Assembly (NCBI GenBank): GCA_030378015.1
Contig: JAUCGG010000018.1
Coordinates: 1 to 45,763 of the forward strand
Length of the DNA: 45,763 nt
From: Desulfococcaceae bacterium HSG8
Lineage (GTDB): Bacteria; Desulfobacterota; Desulfobacteria; Desulfobacterales; 4be13
Direction: 5' to 3'
Shown here one piece after another: positions 33,005 through 43,613 of this stretch; the stretch's first letter is position 1, and the number at the start of each line of letters is the position of its first letter. The translations under genes and the position numbers were made by a program. The notes below the pieces were generated by a model, which saw only the letters and a program-made list of their open reading frames with translations, was not told the origin of the DNA and did not search any database.

Positions 33005-36000
33005 TCATATAATCGGAAGATCTTCCAGGATTTCCAAAATGTTTTCCATTTCCTTTTTTAACATCTTACAGCTATGCAGGGCTTTTTTCAAGTCATTATT
33101 TCTGGCCGCAGCTTCTATGGCCCTGGCGTGGTCTGATGCAGCCGATGCCCTGATAACGCTCGTCAGATTTGCCATTGAGTGAGCTGTTCTGATGATCAGG
33201 TCACATTCGCTTTCGGAAAGGGAATCCTCAAGCCTGTTCATTCTGACAGGGATTTCTTCTGCAACGACTCGGAGGATTTCCTGCAAATCATTTTCCCGTC
33301 CGTGATAGGGTTTCAGAAGATTTCCTATTTCTAAAACAGGAGGACTGCCTTCTGAATCTTGCCCGGTTTTCAGACATAATACGGTGATATAAAATGCTTT
33401 TTCCAGTCCGGACATCAGTTTGCGCGCCAAATCTGTATCGCCTTTTTTTCCCGCATCTTCTATTGCTGAAGCAGCATCCCGGAGTCTTTTGGCTGAAATA
33501 TTGGCAGACATTCCTTTTATATTATGGGCCTCGGATCTTGCCAGAACCGGGTCATTATTCTCCAGTGCTATTTTCAGTCGCTCAATCTGGGCCGGCATTT
33601 CCAAGATTGCTTTTTCCAGAAATTTTTCGCAAAATGCTCCGTTACCTCCCATCCGTGCTGCAAAATCCTCTCTGGCAAGGATATCTGATTCATATGCCTT
33701 TGCTGTCCTGCCCCGTGCTGCTCCCGGTTCGCTTTCCGGAATTTTTTTCCCGGAAACCTGCCTTTCGATGGCTTCGAGAAGCTGGCGGGACTCAAAGGGC
33801 TTTGCCACATAATCATTCATCCCCGCAGCCATGAAAATCTCCCGGTCCCCTTTCATTGCATTTGCAGTTATAGCAATGATGGGTATATCATGTTTGCATA
33901 CCCCGGAGGAAGGGTCGCGGATGATACGGGTGGCCTGAAGTCCGTCCATTTCCGGCATATGGATATCCATCAGGATAATATCGTAAGTAGTACTCTCAAG
34001 GCGGCGAATCGCTTCTTTGCCATTACGTGCTGTATCTGCATGGAAACCCAGCTTATGAAGCATCTCGGACGCCACGTTCTGATTGACGAGATTGTCTTCC
34101 ACAAGCAGAATCCGAATGTCAGACTTTGATTCAATAGAGAAACCTGTCTGAATCGGTTCTTTATAAGGAGAAGTTTCTTCACGGACTTCCGGTTGTTTCT
34201 TGAAATCTGCTGTAAACCAGAAAATACTGCCCCTGCCTTCCTCGCTTTCAACGCCGATCTGCCCTCCCATCATTTCTGTAAGACGCTTTGAAATAGCCAG
34301 TCCCAGTCCGGTTCCCCCGTATTTGCGTGTTGTGGAAGCATCAACCTGTGAAAATGATTTGAAAAGCCGATCCGTCTGATTCTCAGGGATGCCGATACCT
34401 GTGTCAGAAACGCTGAAGCGGAGGATAGCATGGTTCTCGTCATCTTCTTCAAGGGTCACACGGAGGAGTACTTCCCCTTTTTCCGTAAATTTTATGGCGT
34501 TGCTTATAAGGTTCATCAGTATCTGGCGCAGGCGAGCGGGGTCACCCCTGAGTTTCAAAGGAACATTCCTATGAATCAGATGAATCATCTCAAGCTGCTT
34601 TTCGTCTGCTTTTACCTTCAATATTCCAATAACCTGGACAACGGTTTTTTTTATATCAAAATCAAGGTTCTCCAGTTCCAGTTTTTCAGCCTCGATTTTT
34701 GAAAAATCGAGGATATCATTGATCAGGGAGAGCAAGTCATCAGAAGCAGTTCGGATCATTCTGACATACTCGCGCTGCTGCTCGTCAAGTTCCGTGTCTG
34801 CGATCAGTTCTGTCATGCCGAAGATGCCATTCATAGGTGTCCGGATATCATGACTCATGTTTGCCAGAAATGTGCTTTTTGCCCTGTTCGCGAATTCCGC
34901 GGCTTCTTTTGCTCTTTCAAGCTCTTCTCCTGCCCGTTTCCTTTTAATATGGGTCCATAATCCCTGTCCCAGCAGACTGACCTGATTGACATCTGTATCG
35001 TCATAATCCTCTTCCTTATCGGAAGTTGCAATAACCGCAACAACCTTATGCTCATCAAAGACCGGAACTGCTATCAGACGTATCAGATGCACATGTCCTT
35101 CGGGATACCCTTTTTTTGAAGGGGGAATGCTATAGTCATTGATAATAACCGCTCTTTTTTTCCGTATGGCATCCGCCCACAAACCCGCGCTCTCCACAGG
35201 GAAGCAGAAGTTTTTGTCGGATACGGCGCATTCTTTCATGACTTCCTTTGTGTATGCAATTCCTTCATACATAGCCTCGTTTTCTGTGACCAGATTTATG
35301 AAGCCGGATTTGCTTTTTGTAAGTTCGATTGCCCGTTGAAGAACATATTCCGCTATCTGTTCATCCGTGGATTCGTACATTCGGTTGATTTCCACCAGAA
35401 CTTCAAGTCTTGATTTATTAATCCTGAGGAGTTCTTCAACTTTTTTCCTTTCGCTGATATCCTGGAATGTGATCCTGACTCCTCTCTCACTGATCTGGTT
35501 TGCGCTCACCTCAACCGGAACGTGCTGCCCGTCTTTCCTGAGAAACCAGCATTCGACATGGAGTGTTTCTCCGGGAACCGCTCCGGACAGCTTCTGTTGA
35601 ATATCTTCGGAGCGGATAATATCCCCGATGTTAAGCTTCCCTGTTTCTTCAAGAGAATAGCCCAGAAGTTCAGATGCCTTGGGATTCATATCATAGATAT
35701 CGGTTTTATCATCCATCAGGATGATCCCCTCCGGAGCCTGCTCATAAAGCTCACGATATTTTTTCTCACTTTCCTGAAGGGCTGCTTCGGCTTTCCTGCG
35801 GAAATTTTCTGTTCTGATAAACCGGATGCCGTGGGAAAGATTCTGGGCAAGCTTCCCTAATAATACGATTTCTTCATCATCAAACGCATCGGGATCTGCC
35901 TCGTAAATATTTAACGTACCAATCGTGCAATCCCCTGTATCAAAGGGGATTGCTGCCGATGAGCTGTAACCCAGCTTCATCATCTCAGTGCGAAATTCCG

Positions 36001-37444
36001 GCTCTGTTGAAGCGTGCAGGGAAAACCGGTGATTTTCCGGAAAGCAATTTTCAAATCCGTATTGCACGAAAGGTCTGACGCTTTTGTTTTTCTCATCTTT
36101 TATCCCCACCCATGCCAGACGATATCCTCCCGACTTGACGAGAATCCGGCAGACATCCTGGGCCAGGTTCTTTTCATCAGCGGCATACATGACAGCCTGG
36201 TTACATTCCTCTAAAACCTTCCATGCCCTGTTGAGCCTGTGCAATCTTTCTTCTGATCTCTTTCTTTCAGTGATATCAGTTCCCACGCTCAGAAATTCGA
36301 TAACTCTCCCATGCTCATCGAAAACCGGCTTATTTGTCCACGAAATCCAGACCCGTTTTCCGTTTTTGCAGATATTCTCATTTTCAACCCGGGCATATTT
36401 TTCAGGATCACTGAATACCTTCCTCACGAATCCTCTCATATCCTGTCCGTATGAATCTTTTTCAGGCAATATGGTTCCCAAGACATTTTTGCCGATAACT
36501 TCTTCCCTGGTATAGCCGAAAAATTCCTGGGCATAGTCATTCAAGAAGAGAATCGTGCCGCCCTGTTTTACTTTCAGAATGATGCTGCTGGCATTCTGGA
36601 CAAGTTCCCGATAATTTCTCTCACTTTCCCTGAGAGCTTCTTCCATTACCTTACGAGCCGTAATTTCCAGACTGCTCAGACATACACCGATGATTTGTTT
36701 ATCTTCTGTAAGCAGCGGGTTGTAAGTAAATGAAAACCAGTGATCCCGGTCGTTCCTGTCTTCCAGACATAGGTCGGCGCTGATGTTCTGACCGTTCAGG
36801 ACTTTGTTGAAAATTTTTCTGAAGCTTTCCAAATATTTTTTGAAAACGAATTCTTCAAATGAATCGCCCTCCCGCATTTCCTTCCCGAAGAGCAATTCTG
36901 CTGTCGCTTTTGCCACTGCATTAAAGGCCCGGATTTTACAATCCCTGTCAATCAGAATGAATGATTGGTGAACTGTATTGAAAATGGCCCGTAAATTTGC
37001 CTCTGATTTTCTGAGAGTCTCCTCTGTCTGCTTTCGCTGGGATTCTTTCTGACGCAATTCAAGGGCAAAGCGGATGGAAGCAGCAAGGCGTTCAGGAGTC
37101 AGGCCATCTTTTCGCAGGTAATCTGCCACGCCGGCTTTCATTGCTGCCACTGCAACATCTTCATCCCCGTGGCTTGTCAGTAAAATCACGGGGCACAGAT
37201 CATTCATCTGCCTGATATTTTCAATTACTTCAAGTCCCGTCTTTTCTCCCAGTATATAGTCAATGATGCAGATATCATAATGGCTTTCTTTCAGATATTT
37301 TTCAGCCGCCATCCAGTTTTTGGCAGTATCAACCTGAAACGGTTCCCCACGCATTCCTCTGGTCAGGTGTTGATGAATGAGGAAGATATGATTTTTACTG
37401 TCGTCAATGATTAATATTTTTAAGGAGTGATTTTTATCCGGCAT
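33005..37444 (-). CDS. hybrid sensor histidine kinase with REC, PAS, GAF, HPT domains
   Basis: About 1480 residues and no transmembrane segment, so cytoplasmic. Order: receiver (~10-125, L-I-I-D-D-S and I-D-Y-I), PAS (~145-265), PAS (~280-395), a shortened GAF (~405-550), PAS (~565-685), GAF (~690-850), HisKA with [12 protein letters not shown], HATPase with N-A-I-K-F-T, D-T-G-I-G-I-P and [10 protein letters not shown], receiver 2 (L-L-V-E-D-N, L-M-D-I-H-M-P), HPT with E-A-H-N-I-K-G, and a second HPT-like helix bundle with R-T-A-H-S-M-A-N that lacks the Lys-Gly of active HPTs. ATG 37444 is preferred over GTG 37468; neither has a strong RBS. It likely passes phosphate to the downstream regulator. 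Confidence 0.92.
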   Translation of the reverse strand: MPDKNHSLKILIIDDSKNHIFLIHQHLTRGMRGEPFQVDTAKNWMAAEKYLKESHYDICIIDYILGEKTGLEVIENIRQMNDLCPVILLTSHGDEDVAVAAMKAGVADYLRKDGLTPERLAASIRFALELRQKESQRKQTEETLRKSEANLRAIFNTVHQSFILIDRDCKIRAFNAVAKATAELLFGKEMREGDSFEEFVFKKYLESFRKIFNKVLNGQNISADLCLEDRNDRDHWFSFTYNPLLTEDKQIIGVCLSSLEITARKVMEEALRESERNYRELVQNASSIILKVKQGGTILFLNDYAQEFFGYTREEVIGKNVLGTILPEKDSYGQDMRGFVRKVFSDPEKYARVENENICKNGKRVWISWTNKPVFDEHGRVIEFLSVGTDITERKRSEERLHRLNRAWKVLEECNQAVMYAADEKNLAQDVCRILVKSGGYRLAWVGIKDEKNKSVRPFVQYGFENCFPENHRFSLHASTEPEFRTEMMKLGYSSSAAIPFDTGDCTIGTLNIYEADPDAFDDEEIVLLGKLAQNLSHGIRFIRTENFRRKAEAALQESEKKYRELYEQAPEGIILMDDKTDIYDMNPKASELLGYSLEETGKLNIGDIIRSEDIQQKLSGAVPGETLHVECWFLRKDGQHVPVEVSANQISERGVRITFQDISERKKVEELLRINKSRLEVLVEINRMYESTDEQIAEYVLQRAIELTKSKSGFINLVTENEAMYEGIAYTKEVMKECAVSDKNFCFPVESAGLWADAIRKKRAVIINDYSIPPSKKGYPEGHVHLIRLIAVPVFDEHKVVAVIATSDKEEDYDDTDVNQVSLLGQGLWTHIKRKRAGEELERAKEAAEFANRAKSTFLANMSHDIRTPMNGIFGMTELIADTELDEQQREYVRMIRTASDDLLSLINDILDFSKIEAEKLELENLDFDIKKTVVQVIGILKVKADEKQLEMIHLIHRNVPLKLRGDPARLRQILMNLISNAIKFTEKGEVLLRVTLEEDDENHAILRFSVSDTGIGIPENQTDRLFKSFSQVDASTTRKYGGTGLGLAISKRLTEMMGGQIGVESEEGRGSIFWFTADFKKQPEVREETSPYKEPIQTGFSIESKSDIRILLVEDNLVNQNVASEMLHKLGFHADTARNGKEAIRRLESTTYDIILMDIHMPEMDGLQATRIIRDPSSGVCKHDIPIIAITANAMKGDREIFMAAGMNDYVAKPFESRQLLEAIERQVSGKKIPESEPGAARGRTAKAYESDILAREDFAARMGGNGAFCEKFLEKAILEMPAQIERLKIALENNDPVLARSEAHNIKGMSANISAKRLRDAASAIEDAGKKGDTDLARKLMSGLEKAFYITVLCLKTGQDSEGSPPVLEIGNLLKPYHGRENDLQEILRVVAEEIPVRMNRLEDSLSESECDLIIRTAHSMANLTSVIRASAASDHARAIEAAARNNDLKKALHSCKMLKKEMENILEILEDLPII

Positions 37445-38110
37445 GGTGATTTTCAGGTAATTCTGCACTTTTAAATCAGTATGTTATTATAATCAGTAGA
37501 TCGAAAACTTTCGCAAACAGTGGATTCCGGGTTAAAGCTGTCATTCCGGGGAACCTTCATGATCTCACGGTCACAACGAATGATGAAACTTCGCACGATT
37601 CCCCCTTTTATAAAGAGCAGGGGATTTTTTATCCGGGACTTTCATATAAACGCCCATAAACTGCGGGTCACAAGGAAACATGAAAGTCTCAGGAGTGCCG
37701 AACTTGCAGTTTGGCAGGAGTGTATGCGCAAGCTTCGCTATGCCAAACTGAAAGTTTGGCAATTCATTGCCGGACAGGCCCCCGCAGCCTGCGGGAGTCC
37801 CGGAGGGACGACTGATTCAGTCGTCCCTCCGGGACTCCGGGAGATGCTGATATCTTACCCCGGCAATAAATTGCCGGGCTATTTTCAGGTGTCCCTCCGG
37901 GACAGGAAAGTGCCTCCCCCTAAATCCGTTATAATCAGAAAATACTTTCATATAATGTTTTTTAATTTTAACCCGGAATCCACTGTTTGCAGGCTTAAAC
38001 GAAAAGTTTTCGATCTGCTGACAATAGGAAGGCAACCAGCGGCCTTGTTCATTGTTTCAGATTGCGCCTCTGAACAGGCGCAATCTGAAACATGCGTTAC
38101 TTTCGGGATA
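37445..38110. repeat. split family A element with inserted palindromes
   Basis: Family A left end 37493-37553 (TCAGTAGATCGAAAAC, CAGTGGATTCCGGGTTAA) and right end 37959-38021 (TTAACCCGGAATCCACTG, TTTTCGATCTGCTGA). Between them are TTTGGCA-type palindromes, a GTCCCGGAGGGACGACTG palindrome and the CCCCGGCAATAAATTGCCGG element also seen near 31302. An ATTGCGCCTCTG...CAGGCGCAAT hairpin lies at 38063-38091. No gene. Confidence 0.7.
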
Positions 38111-39778
38111 TTAAACCATCGAATATCCCGGACCTTCCCCGCCTTCCGGGCATGTCCAGGTGATATTCCTGTAAGGATCTTTAATGTCGCAGGTTTTACA
38201 GTGAAGACAGTTGGACGGATTCAGCCTGAGCCGGGGTGACGCACCTTCATCTGTCTCAATCTCATATACGCTGCCCGGGCAGAATTTCGTGCAAGGGCTT
38301 TGGTAAACAGGGTAACATTCATTGATACACAAGTCTGGATCATGGATAATAATATGCGAAGGCTGGTCTTCCCTGTGCATGGTTTTGGACAGATAAACCC
38401 CGGTAAGCTTATCCACATACAGTTCTCCGTCAGGAGGAGTCTCACTTTCCTCCCGGGATGGTTCCTTATTTGCTTTCAGACGCCCTAATGTTCTGTAATC
38501 TTCTTCAATGGGCATCCTGTCGCGCACACCTTCTCCTTTTGTAAGATACTGTGCCCCCAGGTAAATAAATTTAATCGGGAACCTCTTTGAAAGAGCCTGG
38601 GAGAAATTTCTCCCTTCATACATTTCCTGTTTTATCCAGCTTTCTTCAAATAACCGGGGATAATCTTCAAGGATTTCCTGGGTAAAATTTTCCTTCTCAA
38701 TCGCCCGGATACATGCTTCTGCTGCCAGCATCCCGGATTTCATGGATACATGAATTCCCTTGAGTCCCGGTGTGTTCTGCATGGATGCGCTGCCGCCGAT
38801 AAACATACCTCCGTCAACAGCAAGCCGGGGAATTGTAAAATATCCACCTGTGCAAACCGTTCTCGCCCCCTGTTCAATGACTTTTCCGCCCCTGATGATA
38901 TCTGCCACGAACGGATGGTGCTTGAATTTCATAAATTCATCATACAGATCAAGCATGGGGTCATGATAGGAAAGCCCGATGAGAAAACCTAGGGAAACCT
39001 TGTCATCCTTCATTTCATAGATAAATCCCCCCCCCGGAATGTCCAGCCCCAAGGGATAGCCGAGGGTGTGGATATCATTGGCGGTACTGGTTTTGAAATA
39101 GTTGTCCTCTGGCAACTGAATCACTTCCTTGATGCCGGTTTCAAAGACCTGGGGCATTTTCCCGGAAAAAATACCGAGTTTTTTTGCAATGTCCTGCATC
39201 AGATTTCCCCTCGCACCTTCTCCGAATACCGTCACTTTTGCCAGCAGATCCATGCCCGGTTCAAAATTCCCCTTGGGCGAGCCATCCTTTCCGAGTCCCT
39301 TATCCCCTGTCCTGACGCCGATGATTGTTTTTCCGTCCGGGGCATAAAGGACTTCCTTTCCTGCAAAGCCGGGGAAGATATTGATCCCCATTTCCTCAGC
39401 AATCTCGGAAAGCCATTTCGTGAACTTAGAAAGGCTGATCACATGAAAACCTTTGTTGTGCATGTATTCGGGGACAAACGGGATTCTGTACTGCCTGTTC
39501 CGGGTCAGGAAACAGAATTCATCTCCCCTTACAGTTGTTTCGACCGGACAAGCCTTTTCCATGAAATCAGGGATAAGTTCTTTTAGTGCGACCGGATTCA
39601 GAATCGCCCCGCTCAATGCATGAGAACCGATATCCGCGCCCTTTTCAATAAGAGCCACTTCAAGTTCGATATTTTTCTCATTTGCAAGCTGCATCAGCCG
39701 GATGGCCCCTGCCAGACTCGCGGGCCCCCCGCCGACAAAAAGTATATCAAAATCTATGCTTTCACGTTCTGTATTCAT
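38111..39778 (-). CDS. electron transfer flavoprotein-quinone oxidoreductase
   Basis: About 555 residues, typical for ETF-QO. N-terminal FAD fold V-G-G-G-P-A-S-L-A-G-A; middle segments G-G-G-F-I-Y, G-G-S-A-S-M-Q-N-T-P and K-S-G-M-L-A-A-E. The C-terminal 4Fe-4S domain carries C-T-K-F-C-P and C-L-H-C-K-T-C-D-I-K-D, ending W-T-C-P-E-G-G-E-G-P-G-Y. The enzyme moves electrons from ETF (fed by acyl-CoA dehydrogenases) to the quinone pool at the inner membrane. ATG 39778 is preceded by GGTGGA. Downstream of the acyl-CoA-binding protein and DUF3141 genes on the same strand, which fits fatty-acid degradation. ETF itself is not in the window. Confidence 0.95.
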   Translation of the reverse strand: MNTERESIDFDILFVGGGPASLAGAIRLMQLANEKNIELEVALIEKGADIGSHALSGAILNPVALKELIPDFMEKACPVETTVRGDEFCFLTRNRQYRIPFVPEYMHNKGFHVISLSKFTKWLSEIAEEMGINIFPGFAGKEVLYAPDGKTIIGVRTGDKGLGKDGSPKGNFEPGMDLLAKVTVFGEGARGNLMQDIAKKLGIFSGKMPQVFETGIKEVIQLPEDNYFKTSTANDIHTLGYPLGLDIPGGGFIYEMKDDKVSLGFLIGLSYHDPMLDLYDEFMKFKHHPFVADIIRGGKVIEQGARTVCTGGYFTIPRLAVDGGMFIGGSASMQNTPGLKGIHVSMKSGMLAAEACIRAIEKENFTQEILEDYPRLFEESWIKQEMYEGRNFSQALSKRFPIKFIYLGAQYLTKGEGVRDRMPIEEDYRTLGRLKANKEPSREESETPPDGELYVDKLTGVYLSKTMHREDQPSHIIIHDPDLCINECYPVYQSPCTKFCPGSVYEIETDEGASPRLRLNPSNCLHCKTCDIKDPYRNITWTCPEGGEGPGYSMV

Positions 39779-39883
39779 TCTCAATCCACCATAACCAGGG
39801 ACAAGGCCAGATCAGGATAACCTGATTTTGTTTCTGCCCCTGTTATCTTTATCATTTTTAATGCTCTGTTTACTCTCAGCTCT

Positions 39884-40060
39884 TGTTCCCAAACTCCGTT
39901 TGGGAACACACTTGCAGGCAGACTCTGTTTGCAGATGCCATATGGGTAAAGCAAAGACGCAAAACCGGAGTTTTGCGGGCAATAGTGTTCCCAAACGGAG
40001 TTTGGGAACGAGGAATGAACCAGACCTCGCGAGGTTTTAAAAACCTTGCAGGTCTTCAAG
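39884..40060. repeat. family D palindrome and a solo copy of the CCTCxGAGG module
   Basis: 39884-40012 is the second full family D element (opens GTTCCCAAACTCCG). 40022-40056 reads AGACCTCGCGAGGTTTT then AAACCTTGCAGGTCTT, a compact single copy of the facing arms that make up the 22-unit array at 20448. Confidence 0.8.
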
Positions 40061-40071
40061 TACCGTAAAAT

Positions 40072-40329
40072 TTACGATTTGAGACTTTCCACCAAGTCTA
40101 TATAGCCCTGCATGGCCTCTTCCCCGGAAGTTCCTTTGAGTTTCGCCCATGCATCATATTTCGCCCTGCCTTTGAAATCAGTGAGTCCCGGGCGTTTACC
40201 AGAGACATCGCCTTCACGCCCCTGTTTATAAAGGGAATACAGTTTCAAGAGAGTATCGTTATCCGGCCGCTTGGAAAGTTGCTGAACATCCTGGGCCGCG
40301 GTTTCAAACTTTGCTTTCAAATCAGACAT
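40072..40329 (-). CDS. acyl-CoA-binding protein
   Basis: 85 residues, the standard ACBP length, with the family core Y-S-L-Y-K-Q-G-R-E-G-D-V, R-P-G-L-T-D-F-K-G-R-A-K-Y-D-A-W and the closing A-M-Q-G-Y-I-D-L-V. These residues form the four-helix bundle that holds the CoA phosphate and acyl chain. Soluble cytoplasmic carrier for long-chain acyl-CoA. A strong RBS (AGGAGAAA) precedes the ATG. ACBP is common in eukaryotes and patchy in bacteria; placed between DUF3141 and ETF-QO it points to acyl-CoA handling for beta-oxidation or storage lipid turnover. Confidence 0.95.
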   Translation of the reverse strand: MSDLKAKFETAAQDVQQLSKRPDNDTLLKLYSLYKQGREGDVSGKRPGLTDFKGRAKYDAWAKLKGTSGEEAMQGYIDLVESLKS

Positions 40330-40391
40330 TATGTTTCTCCTTTCTCCTTATTTTTAATTTAATGCCGAAGCAGGCTAAAGCCAGCTAAACA

Positions 40392-40608
40392 CATCACGCA
40401 TCACGCATCACGCATCACACATCACGCATCACGCATCACGCATCACGCATCACACATCACGCATCACGCATCACGCATCACGCATCACGCATCACGCATC
40501 ACGCATCACGCATCACGCATTACGCATCACGCATTACGCATTACGCATCACGCATTACGTTTCACGTTTCACGTTTCACGTTTCACGTTTCACGTTTCAC
40601 GCATCAAG
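40392..40608. repeat. 31-unit heptanucleotide array
   Basis: Exactly 31 heptamers (217 bases) in one unbroken register: CATCACG (some CATCACA), then CATTACG mixed with CATCACG, then six TTTCACG, then CATCAAG. The variants occur in blocks, as if spread by local duplication. The last two units encode the final residues and the stop of the DUF3141 gene on the - strand. Confidence 0.93.
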
Positions 40609-42756
40609 CACACCTTTGATTCTCTCCAGAAGAGCCTCTTCTTCGCTGACCAGATCCAAGTCGGCAGTGGCAATGCTGTTGGCAATTTCAAAGGCTTCGA
40701 TGCGGTCGTCAGGGGTCGGGAGCAGTTTGGGAAGGGCATTTATCGCCCGCTCTTCATCAATATCAAGCATCCGGGACTGCTCTTTCACCATCCGCTTGAA
40801 ATCGCCCGGATCCAGTTTCCTAAGCCTTTTGTTTACCTTCACAATTTTTTCAGCAACGATAAGTTGATTTTCATCAAAAATGTGATTCGCATCCGCCATA
40901 GCCACCATGATGCGGACAATGCCCTCCGGAAATCCGCCTTCTTCCATCCTGCTTAACCAGCGTTTCCTTTCATCCGCCTTTTCTCGCTCCTCCCGCTCCT
41001 CTCTTTCCTTTATATCTTCCTGCACTTCCTCGGGAGTCGGTTCTTTCTCACCGGGCTTCGATAAAACCATTTTTGTCCACGGACTGCCATAGATAAATTT
41101 GAAAAAGAACTCGCTGGTGTCATCCCTCATATCCCGGTAGTAGTCTAACGTCGCGGCGATGCTGTCTGAAAAACACTTTTCCATTTTCAGAAAAGTATTA
41201 TCAGGAGAAACGGGCCGGCGATGTTTTTTTATTATCGGGCCAAGGGGTTTGAAGGGAAGGATAAGGGGATTCAGGTCGGAGAAAGCATATCTTGATACTC
41301 TCAGGTGATGGAGTTGTCTCATGATTTCTGCGGAATATTCCGTGGTGAGCGTCCGCACCCACGGACTCAAAGCCGTATGATAAAACTTGTCATTGATTTC
41401 TGAGACAGCAGCAACTGTCGGAAATTCTTCTTCGTTCTCCTGACCATCGTCCATGGCCAGGATATCAGAGATATCCCGTTCTTCGAACCGGACTTTGTAA
41501 TCTGTGACCCCGTACTTCTTACCCTTCTCTTCGATGACCATTTCGTACAGCCCCGGGGGGAGATAATCTATCATGTCAATACTTCCGATGATCTCCTTGT
41601 GTTCCTTTTTCGCTACACTGCCGGACACAAATATTCCCAGGTGCCCGACACTGTCATGCACACGATAGATGATCACCTGGCCGTAGCGTTTGATCTCATC
41701 TGCAGTTCCATAGACTTTTGCGATCCAGTTCAGGGCCTGCTGGGGCGGCGTAATGTTGTCACCTTTGGAGGCAAATACCACCATGGGATCTTCAAGTTTC
41801 TTTAAGTCAATTTTTTCTCCTTCATTCAGTTCCAGTGTCCCCTGTTCCAGCTTATTCCCCACAAACAGGTTGCTTACGATAAAACGTATCTCTTCAGAGG
41901 TCATGAAGAAATAGCCGTTCCACCATTTTTCAAAATTAAGGTATCTTTCTTCTTCCTTATCCACATTGGCCCAGACATTATACTGCTTTGTCCAGTAGGT
42001 GTTTGCCGGGTTAAGGTCTTCAAAGTTTGCCACAAGGTTCGCGCCGTCAAATTTCCCGTTTCCCAGGTCGCTGAAAAGGGAAGCAAGCCATATTCCCCCG
42101 AGAAGTCCGCCCTTATACCGCATGGGATTTTCTCCGTCCACCCCGGACCAGTAGGAAAACGGTGAGCCGTTGACGACCAGGGGTCCCGTAACATCGGGCC
42201 TGCTAGCGCTGAGGAGTGCCACTGCCCATCCTGCCTGACAGTTCCCGATCACCGCAGGTTCCTCCGCTCTGGGATGACGATTTTTAACTTCCTCAACAAA
42301 TCGGATCTCTGCCTGCTGGACATCGCTAAGGGTCTGTCCGGGACAGGGTTCGGGATAGAAGACCACAAAATAAACAGGATGCCCCTCTTTCACGGCTACA
42401 CCGATCTCAGAATCCTGTTTCGAACCGCCGATCCCGGGACCGTGACCGGCCCTGGGATCAATCACCACAATGGGGCGCTTGTCCTGGTCAATACTGATGC
42501 CGCTTTTCGGAATAATACGGACCAGATCATGATTCACCGGTCGTTCCAGGGTTCGGCCATCGAAGATCACCTTGTATTCAAAAGTGAGTACCGGGGGCTG
42601 CCCTTTTCTCTGATGCTCAAGATAAATATTTCCCCGTTTCCGGAGAACATCCATGAAAAGAACGGATCGCTGGGCAGCATCCACCCAATAATCAAACCCA
42701 TCCCTGACCAAGCCTGATGCCGGCAACGGAGGTCCCTGTAAAAATACTGTATTCAT
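40597..42756 (-). CDS. DUF3141 (PHA-synthase-like alpha/beta hydrolase) with TerB-like tail
   Basis: 719 residues. The N-terminal ~400 residues are an alpha/beta-hydrolase related to PHA synthases: nucleophile motif G-N-C-Q-A-G-W-A with Cys, D-P-R-A-G-H-G-P-G-I-G-G, V-F-A-S-K-G-D-N-I-T-P-P with the acidic residue, and H-D-S-V-G-H-L-G-I-F with the His. The last ~120 residues (A-M-A-D-A-N-H-I-F-D-E-N-Q, then A-T-A-D-L-D-L-V-S-E-E-E) look like a TerB-type helical domain. The reaction is unproven; acyl transfer or polyester chemistry is plausible. RBS AAGGAAG. First gene of a set with ACBP and ETF-QO. The last residues and stop (L-D-A) are made by heptamer DNA. Confidence 0.85.
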   Translation of the reverse strand: MNTVFLQGPPLPASGLVRDGFDYWVDAAQRSVLFMDVLRKRGNIYLEHQRKGQPPVLTFEYKVIFDGRTLERPVNHDLVRIIPKSGISIDQDKRPIVVIDPRAGHGPGIGGSKQDSEIGVAVKEGHPVYFVVFYPEPCPGQTLSDVQQAEIRFVEEVKNRHPRAEEPAVIGNCQAGWAVALLSASRPDVTGPLVVNGSPFSYWSGVDGENPMRYKGGLLGGIWLASLFSDLGNGKFDGANLVANFEDLNPANTYWTKQYNVWANVDKEEERYLNFEKWWNGYFFMTSEEIRFIVSNLFVGNKLEQGTLELNEGEKIDLKKLEDPMVVFASKGDNITPPQQALNWIAKVYGTADEIKRYGQVIIYRVHDSVGHLGIFVSGSVAKKEHKEIIGSIDMIDYLPPGLYEMVIEEKGKKYGVTDYKVRFEERDISDILAMDDGQENEEEFPTVAAVSEINDKFYHTALSPWVRTLTTEYSAEIMRQLHHLRVSRYAFSDLNPLILPFKPLGPIIKKHRRPVSPDNTFLKMEKCFSDSIAATLDYYRDMRDDTSEFFFKFIYGSPWTKMVLSKPGEKEPTPEEVQEDIKEREEREEREKADERKRWLSRMEEGGFPEGIVRIMVAMADANHIFDENQLIVAEKIVKVNKRLRKLDPGDFKRMVKEQSRMLDIDEERAINALPKLLPTPDDRIEAFEIANSIATADLDLVSEEEALLERIKGVLDA

Positions 42757-42877
42757 ATTTCTTCCTTATTTATAAGCTTAAATTGCCATGCAGCTTCCGA
42801 ACTTTCACAACAAGCTGACCATTCAAACTGACGGGTCAGAACCCGGAAACTTTCAGCAGATGGGAAATTTATCATTT

Positions 42878-43126
42878 TCAGTAGATCGAAAACTTCTGCA
42901 AACAGTGGATTCCGGGTTAAAACCGGAAAACATCCGTTTTTCGATTTTCCACGGAATGACAGTACGTTAAATCGTCATTCCGGGCTTCGACGTGCAGTTC
43001 GACAGGCTCACTGCCCCTGAGCCTGTCGAAGGGCAGCCGAACGGAAAATTAAAAAACGGATGTTTTTTAATTTTAACCCGGAATCCACTGATTAAAAGGT
43101 TTACCGGAAACTTTTCGATCTACTGA
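42878..43126. repeat. family A element carrying a second palindrome
   Basis: Full-length copy with termini TCAGTAGATCGAAAA and its complement. The centre is interrupted at 42988-43032 by another palindrome, TTCGACAGGCTCACTGCCC and its mirror GAGCCTGTCGAA. One inner hairpin reads AAAACCGG...CGATTTT, the other AAAATTAA...TTAATTTT. Confidence 0.85.
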
Positions 43127-43613
43127 TTTTCAAAAAGTAAACATGTCTGACAGGGATTTCCCATCTGCTGGCTTTAAAAAGAATAGTATAGAAATAAAAG
43201 GGTTTCTGTGTCAAGTGGTAAAGAAAGAGATTTGAAAAAATGATGTGGAAAATTCTTAGGAATGGGCAGTCGCCCGCTCTGCTGCCGCGGGATATTAGCT
43301 TTTGGCAGCGTTGGAGAGAAACCCGGCTTTTCCTTGAACTGACAAGTTCCTTTCCCTGTCTGAAAAGCCCGGCTCTTTCGTAACGGGGAAGGGAATTTAT
43401 TCTATCTGCTGATAGTGAATGTACTGTATTTGCTGACTGATAGTAGCATATCGCTACCTCTGAATACTCCTTCCACCCCATTGATTTAGTGACCGGTTTG
43501 TTCTAATGATGGGATAATCACTTGTATGACAGATACTAGTGAACGGAGCATTCTGACGACAGATTCGGAAACCACTGTCTGAATTCGTAATCCTGACACG
43601 GGAGGTACAATCC
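43127..43613. other. unassigned spacer
   Basis: No repeat family and no convincing gene; open frames here lack coding character. A loose inverted repeat around AACCCGGCTTTTCC (43310-43382) is the only structure seen. The RBS of the next gene (GGGAGGT) closes it. Confidence 0.6.

Noticed and set aside
32373-33008. Ser/Val/Arg/Gln-rich frames within the heptamer array
   Set aside because: Translation of a 7-base repeat in all three frames; one runs into the response regulator in the wrong frame.
37520-38239. 239-codon + strand frame
   Set aside because: Composed of family A, palindromes and antisense of ETF-QO; no domain.
43101-43481. 126-codon - strand frame
   Set aside because: Overlaps the right end of a family A element and shows no conserved motif or RBS.
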